DNA of 64,000 bases from Candidatus Fermentibacterota bacterium (GTDB lineage: Bacteria > Fermentibacterota > Fermentibacteria > Fermentibacterales > Fermentibacteraceae): NCBI GenBank assembly GCA_002748705.1, contig PDSZ01000018.1, positions 62,001 through 126,000 on the forward strand. Direction: 5' to 3'. Every line of letters starts with the position of its first letter. Position 1 is the first letter of the stretch. Shown here in pieces: positions 45,504-53,393 of the stretch. The position numbers were made by a program, and so were the translations under genes. The notes under the pieces are model-generated. The model made no database searches, was not told the DNA's origin, and saw only the letters and a list, made by a program, of their open reading frames with translations.

Positions 45504-46036
45504 CAGCGCTTTCAGGCAGAGAGATAACTTCAGATACTCTTCTGCTGGCTTCTGTTGCTTCATCTCTTATGCCATGTTCCACCTGTATTGATCTCGGCAC
45601 AGGGACAGGAGGTATACTCTCTTCCATTGAAACCGAAGGTGTATTCTGCATCGGAGTAGACCATTGCATGGAAGCCCTGCAGGCTTTTGACACAACTTCC
45701 GGAAGCCCGGTGCTGTGTGCTGTTTCAGCTGTATCCAGAACTTTTCGCAGAGGCTGTGCAGATCTGGTGGTGACCAATCCGCCTTATTATTCCCATGAGG
45801 TTTCAAGAATCAGTCCGTATCCTTTGCGGGCTTCTGCCAGAACCGGCGATTGCCTTACTGTATATCGTTTCATCTTTGCCGGCGCCCATCTTCTGCGAAA
45901 GGGCGGTACTCTGCTTCTATCAGGAAAACTCTCTGAAAAGGATGCTATGGTGCAGGGGCTGAGGGCAGCAGGCTTTCACAATGTGAGTCTTTACAGACGG
46001 GAAGGCGTAATGGTCCTTGGAGCAGAGCGTATGTGA
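45500..46036 (+). CDS. N6-adenine-type methyltransferase, TrmN6-like, probable CTG start
   Basis: About 178 residues. The SAM motif IDLGTGTGG and the catalytic VVTNPPYYS (NPPY) mark it as an amino-group methyltransferase like tRNA1(Val) A37 TrmN6. The first ATG, at 45569, is too late: in-frame codons before it encode ITSDTLLLASVASSL, which matches the family's G-T-D-A-x-L-L region. No ATG, GTG or TTG exists upstream before a stop at 45449. CTG at 45500 overlaps the preceding TGA as CTGA, with AAAGG ten bases before it. That makes it the most plausible coupled start. At 178 residues it is shorter than the usual ~240. Confidence 0.72.
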   Translation: MTALSGREITSDTLLLASVASSLMPCSTCIDLGTGTGGILSSIETEGVFCIGVDHCMEALQAFDTTSGSPVLCAVSAVSRTFRRGCADLVVTNPPYYSHEVSRISPYPLRASARTGDCLTVYRFIFAGAHLLRKGGTLLLSGKLSEKDAMVQGLRAAGFHNVSLYRREGVMVLGAERM

Positions 46037-46109
46037 ACCTTCTGCAGCTTTGACAGATGAAGACTTTCCCTGAATATTAATTGCTTCTGCCGATTCATAC
46101 TGAAAGGAA

Positions 46110-46850
46110 GTGTTTGTTCTGGGAGTAATTGATCTCCATTCCCACATTGTTCCAGGGGTAGATGACGGTTCCAGAAGTTTTGAGGAATCGTCTGAAATGC
46201 TTGACCGTATCTGGAAAGACTGCGGTAGGGATACTGTAATGGTAATGACCCCCCACTTCTCCACTTCCATGCCATCCAGTGTTGCTTCCGGAAGAAGGAA
46301 AAAGGGTCTGAGGTTTCTGGAATGGGCAGGTCCCCGCTGGAAGATGGATCTTCTTCTTGCCGGAGAGCTTATGCTTCAGGGATTATCCACGAATAACGCA
46401 GAATGTGCCAGATATCCTGGAACAGGATGGGTACTTGTGGAGTTTCAGCCGGACACCCTTTGGATTCAGGTAAAGCTTCTTTTGAGGCGGCTGATCCGTT
46501 CAGGTTTCAGGCCTATGATAGCCCATCCTGAACGCTATTCCTGGTGCAGAAGAAGAGAAGGCAGGCTTGTGGAGCTTTCCCGTATGGGATGCGGCTCAAT
46601 GGTAAGCGCCCGTTCCTTCAGGGTTCAGAAGTATGCCTCTTCTGCCAGACAGCTTCTTTCACAGGGACTTGTTCACTGCATTGCAAGCGATGCCCATTCT
46701 TCCGGAGACTACATTCTTAACGGTGAAATGAGAAAAATCGTTTCCGATTCCCTGAGGGTTTCATGGGAAACGCTTACCTGGCAGATGCCTGGTATGGTAA
46801 TTGAGGACGAGCTGCTGCCTCTTCTTCCACTGACGGGAGGAAGCTCCTGA
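46110..46850 (+). CDS. CpsB/YwqE-type PHP tyrosine-protein phosphatase
   Basis: 246 residues from GTG 46110, with AAGGAA just before it. The family start DLHSHIVPGVDDGSRS carries the metal pair. VMTPHFS, IAHPERYSW and CIASDAHSS complete the PHP metal site. In capsule clusters this manganese enzyme removes phosphate from the Wzc-type tyrosine kinase and so tunes polymer export. The Wzz-like protein in this window has no kinase domain, so the partner kinase must be elsewhere. rfbD follows with a 1-base overlap. Confidence 0.87.
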   Translation: MFVLGVIDLHSHIVPGVDDGSRSFEESSEMLDRIWKDCGRDTVMVMTPHFSTSMPSSVASGRRKKGLRFLEWAGPRWKMDLLLAGELMLQGLSTNNAECARYPGTGWVLVEFQPDTLWIQVKLLLRRLIRSGFRPMIAHPERYSWCRRREGRLVELSRMGCGSMVSARSFRVQKYASSARQLLSQGLVHCIASDAHSSGDYILNGEMRKIVSDSLRVSWETLTWQMPGMVIEDELLPLLPLTGGSS

Positions 46851-47650
46851 TGAAAAGGGTTCTTGTAACAGGCTCCAGAGGTATGCTGGGCTCAGTTCTT
46901 ATGAAAAAACTGGCTGCAGGAGGCACTGGAATGGATTTGCCTGAACTGGATGTGACATCGCAGGAATCGGTTGATGCCGCAGTTCAGGCTGTTCGTCCTG
47001 AAGTTATAATCAATGCCGCAGCGATAACAGATGTGGATCGGTGTGAAAAGGAGCCTGATTTGTGCAGGGCTGTTCACTGTTCGGGGGTCAGAAACCTTTG
47101 TTCAACAGGGGTAAGGGTAATCACTATTTCCACAGATCAGGTTTTCACCGATGGAAGAGGGGCATTTCTTACTGAGTCCAGCTCTGTTGAACCTGCTAAC
47201 AAGTATGCAGAAAGCAAGCTGACAGGTGAAAAGGAAGCCCTTGGCAGAGCTGGAAACTGTGTTGTAAGAACATCCTGGCTTTTTGAAGACAGAGGCTTGC
47301 TTCCCCGTATCATCAGAATCCTTTCCAAAGGGGGGCAGGTAAAGGCAATCGCTGACCAGACCTCATCTGTTACCTCAGCTTCTGATCTGGCAGAGTTTCT
47401 TCTCAGCCTTGTTTCAAACGAAAATTCAACAGGGGTGTATCATTGTGTCAACCCTGGTGCTGCTACTCCCTTTACCCTTGCGTGTGAAATAATGGAACAG
47501 CTGGGAAGGGGAATCGTAATTCCGGTAAGATGGAAGGATCTTGAGCTTCCTGCTTCAAGACCTGTATGGTCAGTATTGGGAACAGAAAAGAATGTTGTAT
47601 TGCCCCCACTTGAAGAGGCTGTGAAATCATGTATGCAGAAATTGCTGTAA
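46850..47650 (+). CDS. rfbD: dTDP-4-dehydrorhamnose reductase
   Basis: 266 residues of the short-chain dehydrogenase superfamily. VTGSRGMLGS is the NAD(P) site, VIINAAAITDVDRCEKEPDL is strongly typical of RfbD, STDQVFTDGRG gives the active-site serine/threonine and YAESKLTGEK the catalytic YxxxK. It reduces dTDP-4-dehydro-L-rhamnose to dTDP-L-rhamnose, the likely precursor for the epimerase at 24355. rfbA, rfbB and rfbC are not in the window. Its 3' end overlaps gmhA by 22 bases. Confidence 0.9.
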   Translation: MKRVLVTGSRGMLGSVLMKKLAAGGTGMDLPELDVTSQESVDAAVQAVRPEVIINAAAITDVDRCEKEPDLCRAVHCSGVRNLCSTGVRVITISTDQVFTDGRGAFLTESSSVEPANKYAESKLTGEKEALGRAGNCVVRTSWLFEDRGLLPRIIRILSKGGQVKAIADQTSSVTSASDLAEFLLSLVSNENSTGVYHCVNPGAATPFTLACEIMEQLGRGIVIPVRWKDLELPASRPVWSVLGTEKNVVLPPLEEAVKSCMQKLL

Positions 47651-48198
47651 AGAACTATTTTGAAAGAGCCCGAACTGCTCTTGCAGGTCTGGAATGCGCA
47701 GGGGTGGCTGAAATAACCGCAAAGCTCGCAGAGTGCGTTGCTGCCGGAGGCAAGATACTTATCTGCGGCAACGGAGGAAGCGCATCAGATGCTTCCCATC
47801 TTGCCGGGGAGCTTATAGGACGATTCCGAAAAGAGAGAGCTGCCCTTCCGGCAATAGCCCTTACCACTGATCCGGCGGTGCTGACAGCCCTGGGAAACGA
47901 TTACGGTTACCACAGTGTATTCAGAAGACAGGTGGAAGGTCTGGGAAACCCAGGTGATATTCTCATAGCCATAACCACCAGCGGAACCAGTTCCAATGTG
48001 GTCAGCGCTGCAGAAGCTGCCGCGCTTAAAGGTATGAGTGTTATAGCTTTTACATCTTCTGCCAGTGAAAGAGTTTCCTGGGCTGATATTCAGTGGAAGG
48101 CTACCTGCCCTGAAACAAGCCATGCTCAGGAACAGATGCTTGTTGTTTTTCATGCTCTCTGCCACGGCCTGGAGGCTGTTTTTGAACAAAAAAACTGA
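47629..48198 (+). CDS. gmhA: Phosphoheptose isomerase (SIS domain)
   Basis: 189 residues, the normal GmhA size. ICGNGGSASDASHLAGEL is the family signature. ALTTDPAVLTALGNDYGY and ITTSGTSSNVV form the sugar-phosphate site, with catalytic-type E and H in PETSHAQEQM. It converts sedoheptulose 7-phosphate to D-glycero-D-manno-heptose 7-phosphate, the entry to heptose for lipopolysaccharide. It overlaps rfbD upstream and the membrane protein downstream, forming a tight glycan operon. Confidence 0.93.
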   Translation: MYAEIAVKNYFERARTALAGLECAGVAEITAKLAECVAAGGKILICGNGGSASDASHLAGELIGRFRKERAALPAIALTTDPAVLTALGNDYGYHSVFRRQVEGLGNPGDILIAITTSGTSSNVVSAAEAAALKGMSVIAFTSSASERVSWADIQWKATCPETSHAQEQMLVVFHALCHGLEAVFEQKN

Positions 48199-49174
48199 AC
48201 AGATTCTTAAACTGCTGGCAGGTTTGGCAGTTGCCATTCTGACGATATGGCTCACTTTCAGAAAAACCAACTGGACTGAACTGGGCAGTATTATTGCATC
48301 AGCTGGCTGGGTTGGTGCCGCTGCTGTTATTCCAATGCTTGCAGCCAGTTACATTTTCAGGATCTACAGGTGGGTCGCCCTTCTGAAGCAGGTGGGAACT
48401 GTGAGTAAAAAGGTTGCGACTTCACCGCTTCTTACAGGTTTCATGCTGAACAGTGTGTTGCCTGGAAGGCTTGGAGAGTTTGCAAGGTCCGGGCTTCTTG
48501 CAGGAAAAACTTCAATGCCGTTCTCTTCAGTTCTTGCCACCGTGGTTGTTGCAAGACTGTTTGACGGGCTGACCCTTACCTGTCTGACGCTTGTTGTAAT
48601 GGGCGCAATGTGGGAGGCCCTTTCAACTGTGGTCAGGAGCGGCCTTATTGCTGCAGGAGCCGGGTACATACTCATACTTTTTGTTCTTGCAGCACTTGGA
48701 AAATGGCATGAGAAAACCTCAGTTGTTCTTGTAAGGCCTCTGCGAAAAGCAGGCGCTGCCGGACTCTCGGAGAAACTGGAGAAAGCTCTCTTTGATTTTG
48801 CGAGAGGGCTGGCAGTTCTTCGGAATCCTGCTGAAGTTTTCAGGGTGGTCGCTTTCTCAGCGTGTGTCTGGCTTTCTCTCTGTCTCTCGGTAATACCTGT
48901 TTTCATTGCCCTTAACATAGAGTGGAGCTGGTATTATCCTGCTCTGGTTCTGGTTCTGGCAGGGTTCGGTATGCTGATACCAACTCCTGCTGGAACAGGT
49001 ACAGTTCATTATGCACTGGGAGTGATTTTTCCAGCGGTAACAGGCATTCCTGAAGCACAGGCCAAGGCAATGGCCATCTTTTTTCATGCTACCCAGTTTT
49101 TTCCCATTATCATAGCGGGACTTATCTCATCAAAAGGGAACATGAAAGGCCTGAGCAGGTCAGAAGAAAGCTGA
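48182..49174 (+). CDS. Flippase-like integral membrane protein (LPG synthase TM / UPF0104 family)
   Basis: 330 residues. TTG 48182 was chosen because GGAGG lies six bases before it and the reading gives a natural start NKKTEQILKLLAGLAVAI; a longer reading lies wholly inside gmhA. About eight membrane helices are seen. Family marks are NSVLPGRLGEFARSGLL near 95 and the closing FGMLIPTPAGTGTVHYALG. Members relate to the lysyl-phosphatidylglycerol synthase membrane part and AglD, and may move lipid-linked sugars. Function here is unproven. Confidence 0.85.
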   Translation: MNKKTEQILKLLAGLAVAILTIWLTFRKTNWTELGSIIASAGWVGAAAVIPMLAASYIFRIYRWVALLKQVGTVSKKVATSPLLTGFMLNSVLPGRLGEFARSGLLAGKTSMPFSSVLATVVVARLFDGLTLTCLTLVVMGAMWEALSTVVRSGLIAAGAGYILILFVLAALGKWHEKTSVVLVRPLRKAGAAGLSEKLEKALFDFARGLAVLRNPAEVFRVVAFSACVWLSLCLSVIPVFIALNIEWSWYYPALVLVLAGFGMLIPTPAGTGTVHYALGVIFPAVTGIPEAQAKAMAIFFHATQFFPIIIAGLISSKGNMKGLSRSEES

Positions 49175-49198
49175 CCGGGTTGCCTTATGTATTATAAT
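49171..49198 (+). promoter_or_regulatory. Promoter candidate for the FmdB-type gene
   Basis: CTGACC at 49171-49176 and a perfect TATAAT at 49193-49198 are 16 bases apart. The predicted start near 49205 lies about 23 bases before the ATG at 49228. The -35 matches four of six bases. Confidence 0.45.
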
Positions 49199-49227
49199 TC
49201 CCCCTGAATCAATTCAGAGAGGATAAG

Positions 49228-49458
49228 ATGCCAACCTACGAATACACCTGCGATGATTGCGGGCGCTCATATGAGAAGTTTCAGTCCATGTCCGCCGAGC
49301 CGGACACTGAGTGTCCAAAGTGCAAGGGCAAGGTCAGAAGACTGATAGGTACAGGCGCAGGGCTTATCTTCAAGGGCAGCGGATTCTATCAGACCGATTA
49401 TAAGAAGGCTTCAAAGCCTTCTTCCGAATGCTCTTCCTGCGCAGAGGGTCCCACCTGA
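49228..49458 (+). CDS. FmdB-family zinc ribbon protein
   Basis: 76 residues. PTYEYTCDDCGRSYEKFQSM and CPKCKGKVRRLIG give the CxxC...CxxC zinc ribbon of FmdB regulatory-type proteins. GLIFKGSGFYQTDY follows, as in most members. The last residues have an extra CSSC. These small proteins are very widespread and poorly understood; FmdB was named near formamidase genes. A promoter-like sequence precedes it. Confidence 0.9.
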   Translation: MPTYEYTCDDCGRSYEKFQSMSAEPDTECPKCKGKVRRLIGTGAGLIFKGSGFYQTDYKKASKPSSECSSCAEGPT

Positions 49459-49465
49459 CTTGCCG

Positions 49466-49496
49466 GAAAAAAATAGGGCGCCCGGTCGGGCGCCCT
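49466..49496 (-). terminator. Intrinsic terminator of the lipoprotein gene
   Basis: A stem of AGGGCGCC (49475-49482) and GGCGCCCT (49489-49496) is followed on the minus strand by ATTTTTTTT (49474-49466). This is a textbook rho-independent terminator just past the stop at 49510. On the plus strand no T run follows, so it acts mainly on the minus-strand gene. Confidence 0.85.
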
Positions 49497-49509
49497 CCCT
49501 ATCAAAATC

Positions 49510-49977
49510 CTACATTCCCATCATGTCGCCAAGTTTCCACTGGCCGTCTTCGAGAACAAGCTCTACATCGTTAGTTTCGCCGTCAACTGTAACTGGTACT
49601 GTGGCGGTTTCGCCGTCAATTACAGCTTCACCAATCTGGACATTTGTGAAGTCAGGCAGTTCTTCTGCCAGCATTTCGCTCTGGAACATCTTGGAGATGA
49701 AAGAGCCTGCGTCCATGCTCTCGATCTCTTCAGCGGTGATCTCAATGCCCATCATTGCCATGAATGCAGCGCTCTCTTCAGGAGCTGCCTTCATCTCTTC
49801 AACCTGGCCGTTAAGTTCTTCAACTGCCTCAGCTGAGAGTACGGATACAAGTGCGCTTCCATCGCCATTCTCAAGTGCGTCTATTGCTTTTTGTACAACT
49901 GCTTCAGGTGTTACGCCACCGCCGCAGGCCATTGCGAGAACGAAGATTGCTGCGAAAGCAAGGGCAAGCTTCTTCAT
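49510..49977 (-). CDS. Small lipoprotein, DUF4878/NTF2-like
   Basis: 155 residues. The lipobox AMAC places the lipid-bearing cysteine near residue 18. The mature part begins TPEAVVQKAIDALENGDG and ends with VELVLEDGQWKLGDMMG, the start and closing strand of DUF4878/NTF2-like lipoproteins. The middle is helical and acidic. It is a single-gene unit: AGGAGGG ribosome site, a TATAAT -10 at 50078-50073, a palindrome in the leader and a strong terminator. Purpose unknown; the strong signals suggest high expression. Confidence 0.85.
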   Translation of the reverse strand: MKKLALAFAAIFVLAMACGGGVTPEAVVQKAIDALENGDGSALVSVLSAEAVEELNGQVEEMKAAPEESAAFMAMMGIEITAEEIESMDAGSFISKMFQSEMLAEELPDFTNVQIGEAVIDGETATVPVTVDGETNDVELVLEDGQWKLGDMMGM

Positions 49978-50007
49978 AGGAATTTTCCCTCCTGTTGTGA
50001 AAAATAG

Positions 50008-50024
50008 GGGTTAACTGTTAACCC
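50008..50024. promoter_or_regulatory. Perfect 8+8 palindrome in the lipoprotein leader
   Basis: GGGTTAAC, one spacer base, then GTTAACCC. It lies 31 bases before the ATG at 49977, between the putative start site and the ribosome site. It could be an operator or a leader hairpin. Confidence 0.4.
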
Positions 50025-50072
50025 TTAGAGATACTTATCGCGCTGCATCACAGGTTATGTGCGTGCATGCTG

Positions 50073-50078
50073 ATTATA
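50073..50078 (-). promoter_or_regulatory. -10 element (TATAAT) for the lipoprotein gene
   Basis: Exact TATAAT on the minus strand, about 95 bases before the ATG at 49977. No good -35 is seen 16-18 bases further up. Confidence 0.4.
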
Positions 50079-50189
50079 GCCATTTTCGCACCTGAAGGAA
50101 ATCCCCTGAAGCCCTTCTTATTTCAGAGGCTGTAAGGGCATATATTACCCGTTATGCATTTTTCGATATTCCATTCACCGGATATTCAG

Positions 50190-51509
50190 ATGAAGGGAGC
50201 TGCTCTGAAATACTCAGCTGCGGTCCTTGCAGGGCTTCTTATGCTGGCATCGTGCGGCGGCGGAAACTCAACAGGCGAAGGCCCTGTGCGAGTTGTTTTC
50301 TGGCACGCAATGGGAGGGCCTCTGGGGGATATGCTGGAGGATACCCTTATCGCCCGTTTCAACAGTGAGAATCAGGACATAGAAATAGTGCCTGTCTGTA
50401 TGGGGAACTACAGAGCGCTGAGCCAGAAGATTATGGCAGGAGTAATGGCAGGTTCACCGCCGGTGATAGCACAGGCTTACGAAACATGGACAGCACAGCT
50501 CATAAGAGGCGAGGCCCTTGTTTCTCTTGATTCTCTCATGGCGGCAGACAGCGAATACACAACAGAGATGTGGAATGATTTTTTTCCTGTGTTTCAGGCC
50601 AACAATACCTTTGAAGGAGAAGTGTACAGCTTTCCTTTCAACAAGAGTGTACCTCTCATCTACTATAATGTCGAGCGTTTTGACAGTCTGGGAATCTCCC
50701 CTGCCCGCACCTGGGAGGAACAGCGTAATCAGCTGAGAATGATGACACTGGATGGTAACAGTGATGGTGATATGCTTGATGAACAGGACAGATGGGGTAC
50801 TGCATTCGGCACATCGGTCTGGAATTTCGAGTGTCTTCTTGCCCAGGCAGGAGGTTCACTTCTCAACCATGATTCAACTGCCACAGCTTTTCATTCTTCA
50901 GAAGGCATAGAAGCGCTGAATTACATGATCACTCTTCTTTATCAGGATTCAACAGCTTATCTCACTAGCGGTTACGATCATCAGAAGGCTTTTGCTGAAG
51001 GGCGTGTTGCCCAGGTTCAGGGTTCTGTTACAAGCCTTGCATTCATGATAAGGGATATGGAGCGGCGTGCCGAAAGCGGTCTTTCAACCTTCACAATCGG
51101 TACTGCTCCCCTGCCTGCAGGGCGGGAACATGGAGTCTATATTGCAGGAACAAATGTGGTTCTTTTCCGTAATGAGGACCCTTCTGTTGTAGAGGCAGGA
51201 TGGCGCTTCATAAAATGGTTCACAAGGTCTGATATTCAGGCGGAGTGGTTTGCCGGCAGCGGATACCTTCCTGCCCGCGTCAGCAGCCTTGATGAACCGG
51301 CTCTTCAGGGAAAAATAGCGGAATATCCCGGTCTTCAGGGGGTGCTTGAGCAGTTGCATTACGCAGTTTTTGAGCCTCAGGTTACCGCCTGGTACGATGG
51401 CAGGGAATTCCTTTCGGAATCTGTTGAAATCGTATTGTATGGACGGATGTCTCCGGACGAAGCCCTTGCCAGGGCTGCAGGTCTGGCTGATGCAGGAATA
51501 GGCCATTAG
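50190..51509 (+). CDS. Extracellular sugar-type solute-binding lipoprotein (ABC transporter)
   Basis: 439 residues. ATG 50190 gives a compact lipoprotein signal with lipobox MLASC; ATG 50154 would add 12 residues, and neither has a clear ribosome site. VVFWHAMGGPLGDMLEDTL, IVPVCMGNYRALSQKIMAG and FPFNKSVPLIYYNVERF are typical of family 1 (UgpB/MalE-like) binding proteins. These are anchored outside the inner membrane and pass sugars or glycerol phosphates to an ABC permease. No permease or ATPase gene is adjacent, so it is an orphan within this window. Confidence 0.87.
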   Translation: MKGAALKYSAAVLAGLLMLASCGGGNSTGEGPVRVVFWHAMGGPLGDMLEDTLIARFNSENQDIEIVPVCMGNYRALSQKIMAGVMAGSPPVIAQAYETWTAQLIRGEALVSLDSLMAADSEYTTEMWNDFFPVFQANNTFEGEVYSFPFNKSVPLIYYNVERFDSLGISPARTWEEQRNQLRMMTLDGNSDGDMLDEQDRWGTAFGTSVWNFECLLAQAGGSLLNHDSTATAFHSSEGIEALNYMITLLYQDSTAYLTSGYDHQKAFAEGRVAQVQGSVTSLAFMIRDMERRAESGLSTFTIGTAPLPAGREHGVYIAGTNVVLFRNEDPSVVEAGWRFIKWFTRSDIQAEWFAGSGYLPARVSSLDEPALQGKIAEYPGLQGVLEQLHYAVFEPQVTAWYDGREFLSESVEIVLYGRMSPDEALARAAGLADAGIGH

Positions 51510-51567
51510 TGTCATACCTCGTGGCTTGAGGTCTGACAGAAACTGGTGGAAGGAAAAGGGAGGAACG

Positions 51568-52572
51568 ATGATAAAAGCTTTACTGCCGGTACTGCTTCTT
51601 GCAGGCTTTGCCGGTGCGCAGGTTCTCACTATTGCCGAGGCAAAGGTGGACAGCGACAATGACGGGAAGCCTGATCTTCTCGGGCAGATCGTCACAGTGA
51701 GCGGCATAGCAACCTGCGAAGCAACTCTGTTCTCCACAAGCGGAGTCAGCTTTTATGTGCAGGACGCCACAGCAGGAATCAATATCTATGCATACGAAGC
51801 TCCTCCAGGGCTGGCGCCTGGTGACCAGTATCTCATCACAGGAGAAATCAAGCAGTACAACGGGCTTACTGAACTATCTCCGGCATCAGTCAACGATTAC
51901 GAGTTCGTCGGTTCCCCTGGAGTCCCTGCTCCTGTGCAGCTCCTGAGGAATCAGCCGGTTTCCGAACCTCTTGAGGGTATGCTTCTTGCAGTTGGAGATG
52001 AGGCTTTGCTCCAGTGGGTCACAGTTGCAACAGACCCTTCCTTCGCCGGCGGAGGATACAACTTTGATGTCTGGAATGGACAGACTGTGATTCCTGTCAG
52101 GGTTAACGGAACCACAGATATAGATGTTACAGGGGTTGTTACCGGAACCAGACTGTTTCTTAAAGGTATTGGCGGACAGTACGATTCTGAAGAGCCCTAT
52201 GATTCAGGCTATCAGCTTCTTCCCAGGTATCAGAGCGATGTTGAGATATTCAATCCTTCAGTTAGCAACAATTTCCATCTGGATGTAGCCGGAAACCCGT
52301 TTGCTCCCTCAAAGGGAGAAAATATGTCCATAGAGTACGGCGGTCCTCAGGGTGTCCGTTTCAATCTTACAGTGTTTGACAGGGCAGGAAGGGATGTGGC
52401 TCATCTTGCGGTTAATTCCCCTGCAGGAGACATATTCTCCTGGGACGGCAGAGACGACTGGAATGAGTACCTTCCAATGGGCCAGTATGTTCTCTTCCTT
52501 GAAGCGGCATATCCTGATGGAGAGAGACTTACCACAACCGAGACCGTTGTAATAGCGGCTCCGCTTGAATAG
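51568..52572 (+). CDS. Secreted OB-fold-like protein with FlgD-type C-terminal domain
   Basis: 334 residues from ATG 51568, with GGGAGGA eight bases upstream. A signal peptide (MIKALLPVLLLAGFAGA) is followed by an OB-fold-like domain (about 20-115; VTVSGIATCEA, FYVQDATAGINIY, YLITGEIKQYNGLTEL) of the kind found beside secreted nucleases and in DUF5689. A second similar unit follows. The C-terminus (about 260-334) is a FlgD-Ig-like tail (LTVFDRAGRDV, FSWDGRDDWNEYLP), often a secretion or surface-attachment signal in FCB bacteria. It heads a cluster of envelope genes. No nuclease motif is visible. Confidence 0.75.
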   Translation: MIKALLPVLLLAGFAGAQVLTIAEAKVDSDNDGKPDLLGQIVTVSGIATCEATLFSTSGVSFYVQDATAGINIYAYEAPPGLAPGDQYLITGEIKQYNGLTELSPASVNDYEFVGSPGVPAPVQLLRNQPVSEPLEGMLLAVGDEALLQWVTVATDPSFAGGGYNFDVWNGQTVIPVRVNGTTDIDVTGVVTGTRLFLKGIGGQYDSEEPYDSGYQLLPRYQSDVEIFNPSVSNNFHLDVAGNPFAPSKGENMSIEYGGPQGVRFNLTVFDRAGRDVAHLAVNSPAGDIFSWDGRDDWNEYLPMGQYVLFLEAAYPDGERLTTTETVVIAAPLE

Positions 52573-52580
52573 GAGGGGAC

Positions 52581-53393
52581 ATGAGGACACTTAAAGCAGC
52601 AGTCCTTCTCTGTTTGGCATTGCCTGCTCTGGGAGCTTTTGAGGAGATGGAACTGGGCATTCCCGGCATGGCTATGGGAGGGACAGGTGTTGTTCTTGAC
52701 GGGCTCCACGGAGTATTCTGGAATCCTGCGGCTTCCGCATCTATGGAAAGGGCAGGACTGACAGTTTCCGGCAAGCTCCCTTATACCGATTTTGATTTTG
52801 CAACGGCAGGAGTAGATGGCGGAACTCCCATAACAGAGAACTGGAACCTTGCAGGAAGCCTGAGATATTTCGGCGGCGACCTCTATTCAGAACAGATGCT
52901 TGCAGTTACCGCTGCAGGCAAGCTGACCAGAGACCTTTCCTTTGGAATACAGCCGGTAATTTCAATGGTAGGCATTGAAGACGGTGTGAGCAGTTACGGT
53001 TCAGCCATGGCTTTTTCGGTCAATGCAGGTTTCAGGGTTGAAATGTACGAAAGATGGGCCTTTGCGGCCTCTGTGAAGAACCCGTTTGAATCAAGAATCG
53101 GTGATTCAGAAGAGCATATGCATCGACAGATGGATGCAGGGGTCGCCTATGAACCTACAGCAGGTATGGTGACAGCTTTTGCCCTCTCCAGAGATTTCAG
53201 AGGAACGAGAGTAAGGGTAGGAGGGGCCCTTCCTCTGGGGTCGCTCACGGTTTACGCAGGTGCCCTGAGCGGTCCTGCTGTTTTTACCGGAGGGCTTTCT
53301 GCAGAGGTAAAGGGTATTGATTTCAGCTATGCGGCACAGACCCATCCTGAGCTTTCCCTCTCCCATGCATTCGGGGTGAACTATGCTTTCTAG
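52581..53393 (+). CDS. PorV/UPF0164-like outer-membrane protein
   Basis: 270 residues with a signal peptide (RTLKAAVLLCLALPALGA). GIPGMAMGGTGVVLDG followed by FWNPAASAS is the start shared by PorV, PorQ and FadL-related barrels, where a conserved NPA box begins the barrel. The rest is alternating strands ending in VNYAF, a barrel-type C-terminus. PorV-type proteins assist type IX secretion, while FadL types move hydrophobic molecules. It starts 8 bases after the OB-fold gene and overlaps the next gene by 11. Confidence 0.78.
   Translation: MRTLKAAVLLCLALPALGAFEEMELGIPGMAMGGTGVVLDGLHGVFWNPAASASMERAGLTVSGKLPYTDFDFATAGVDGGTPITENWNLAGSLRYFGGDLYSEQMLAVTAAGKLTRDLSFGIQPVISMVGIEDGVSSYGSAMAFSVNAGFRVEMYERWAFAASVKNPFESRIGDSEEHMHRQMDAGVAYEPTAGMVTAFALSRDFRGTRVRVGGALPLGSLTVYAGALSGPAVFTGGLSAEVKGIDFSYAAQTHPELSLSHAFGVNYAF

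Noticed and set aside
48364..48918. Minus-strand open frame inside the flippase-like gene
   Set aside because: The plus-strand reading has a full set of membrane helices and the family motif; the other strand gives a Thr/Ser-rich shadow.
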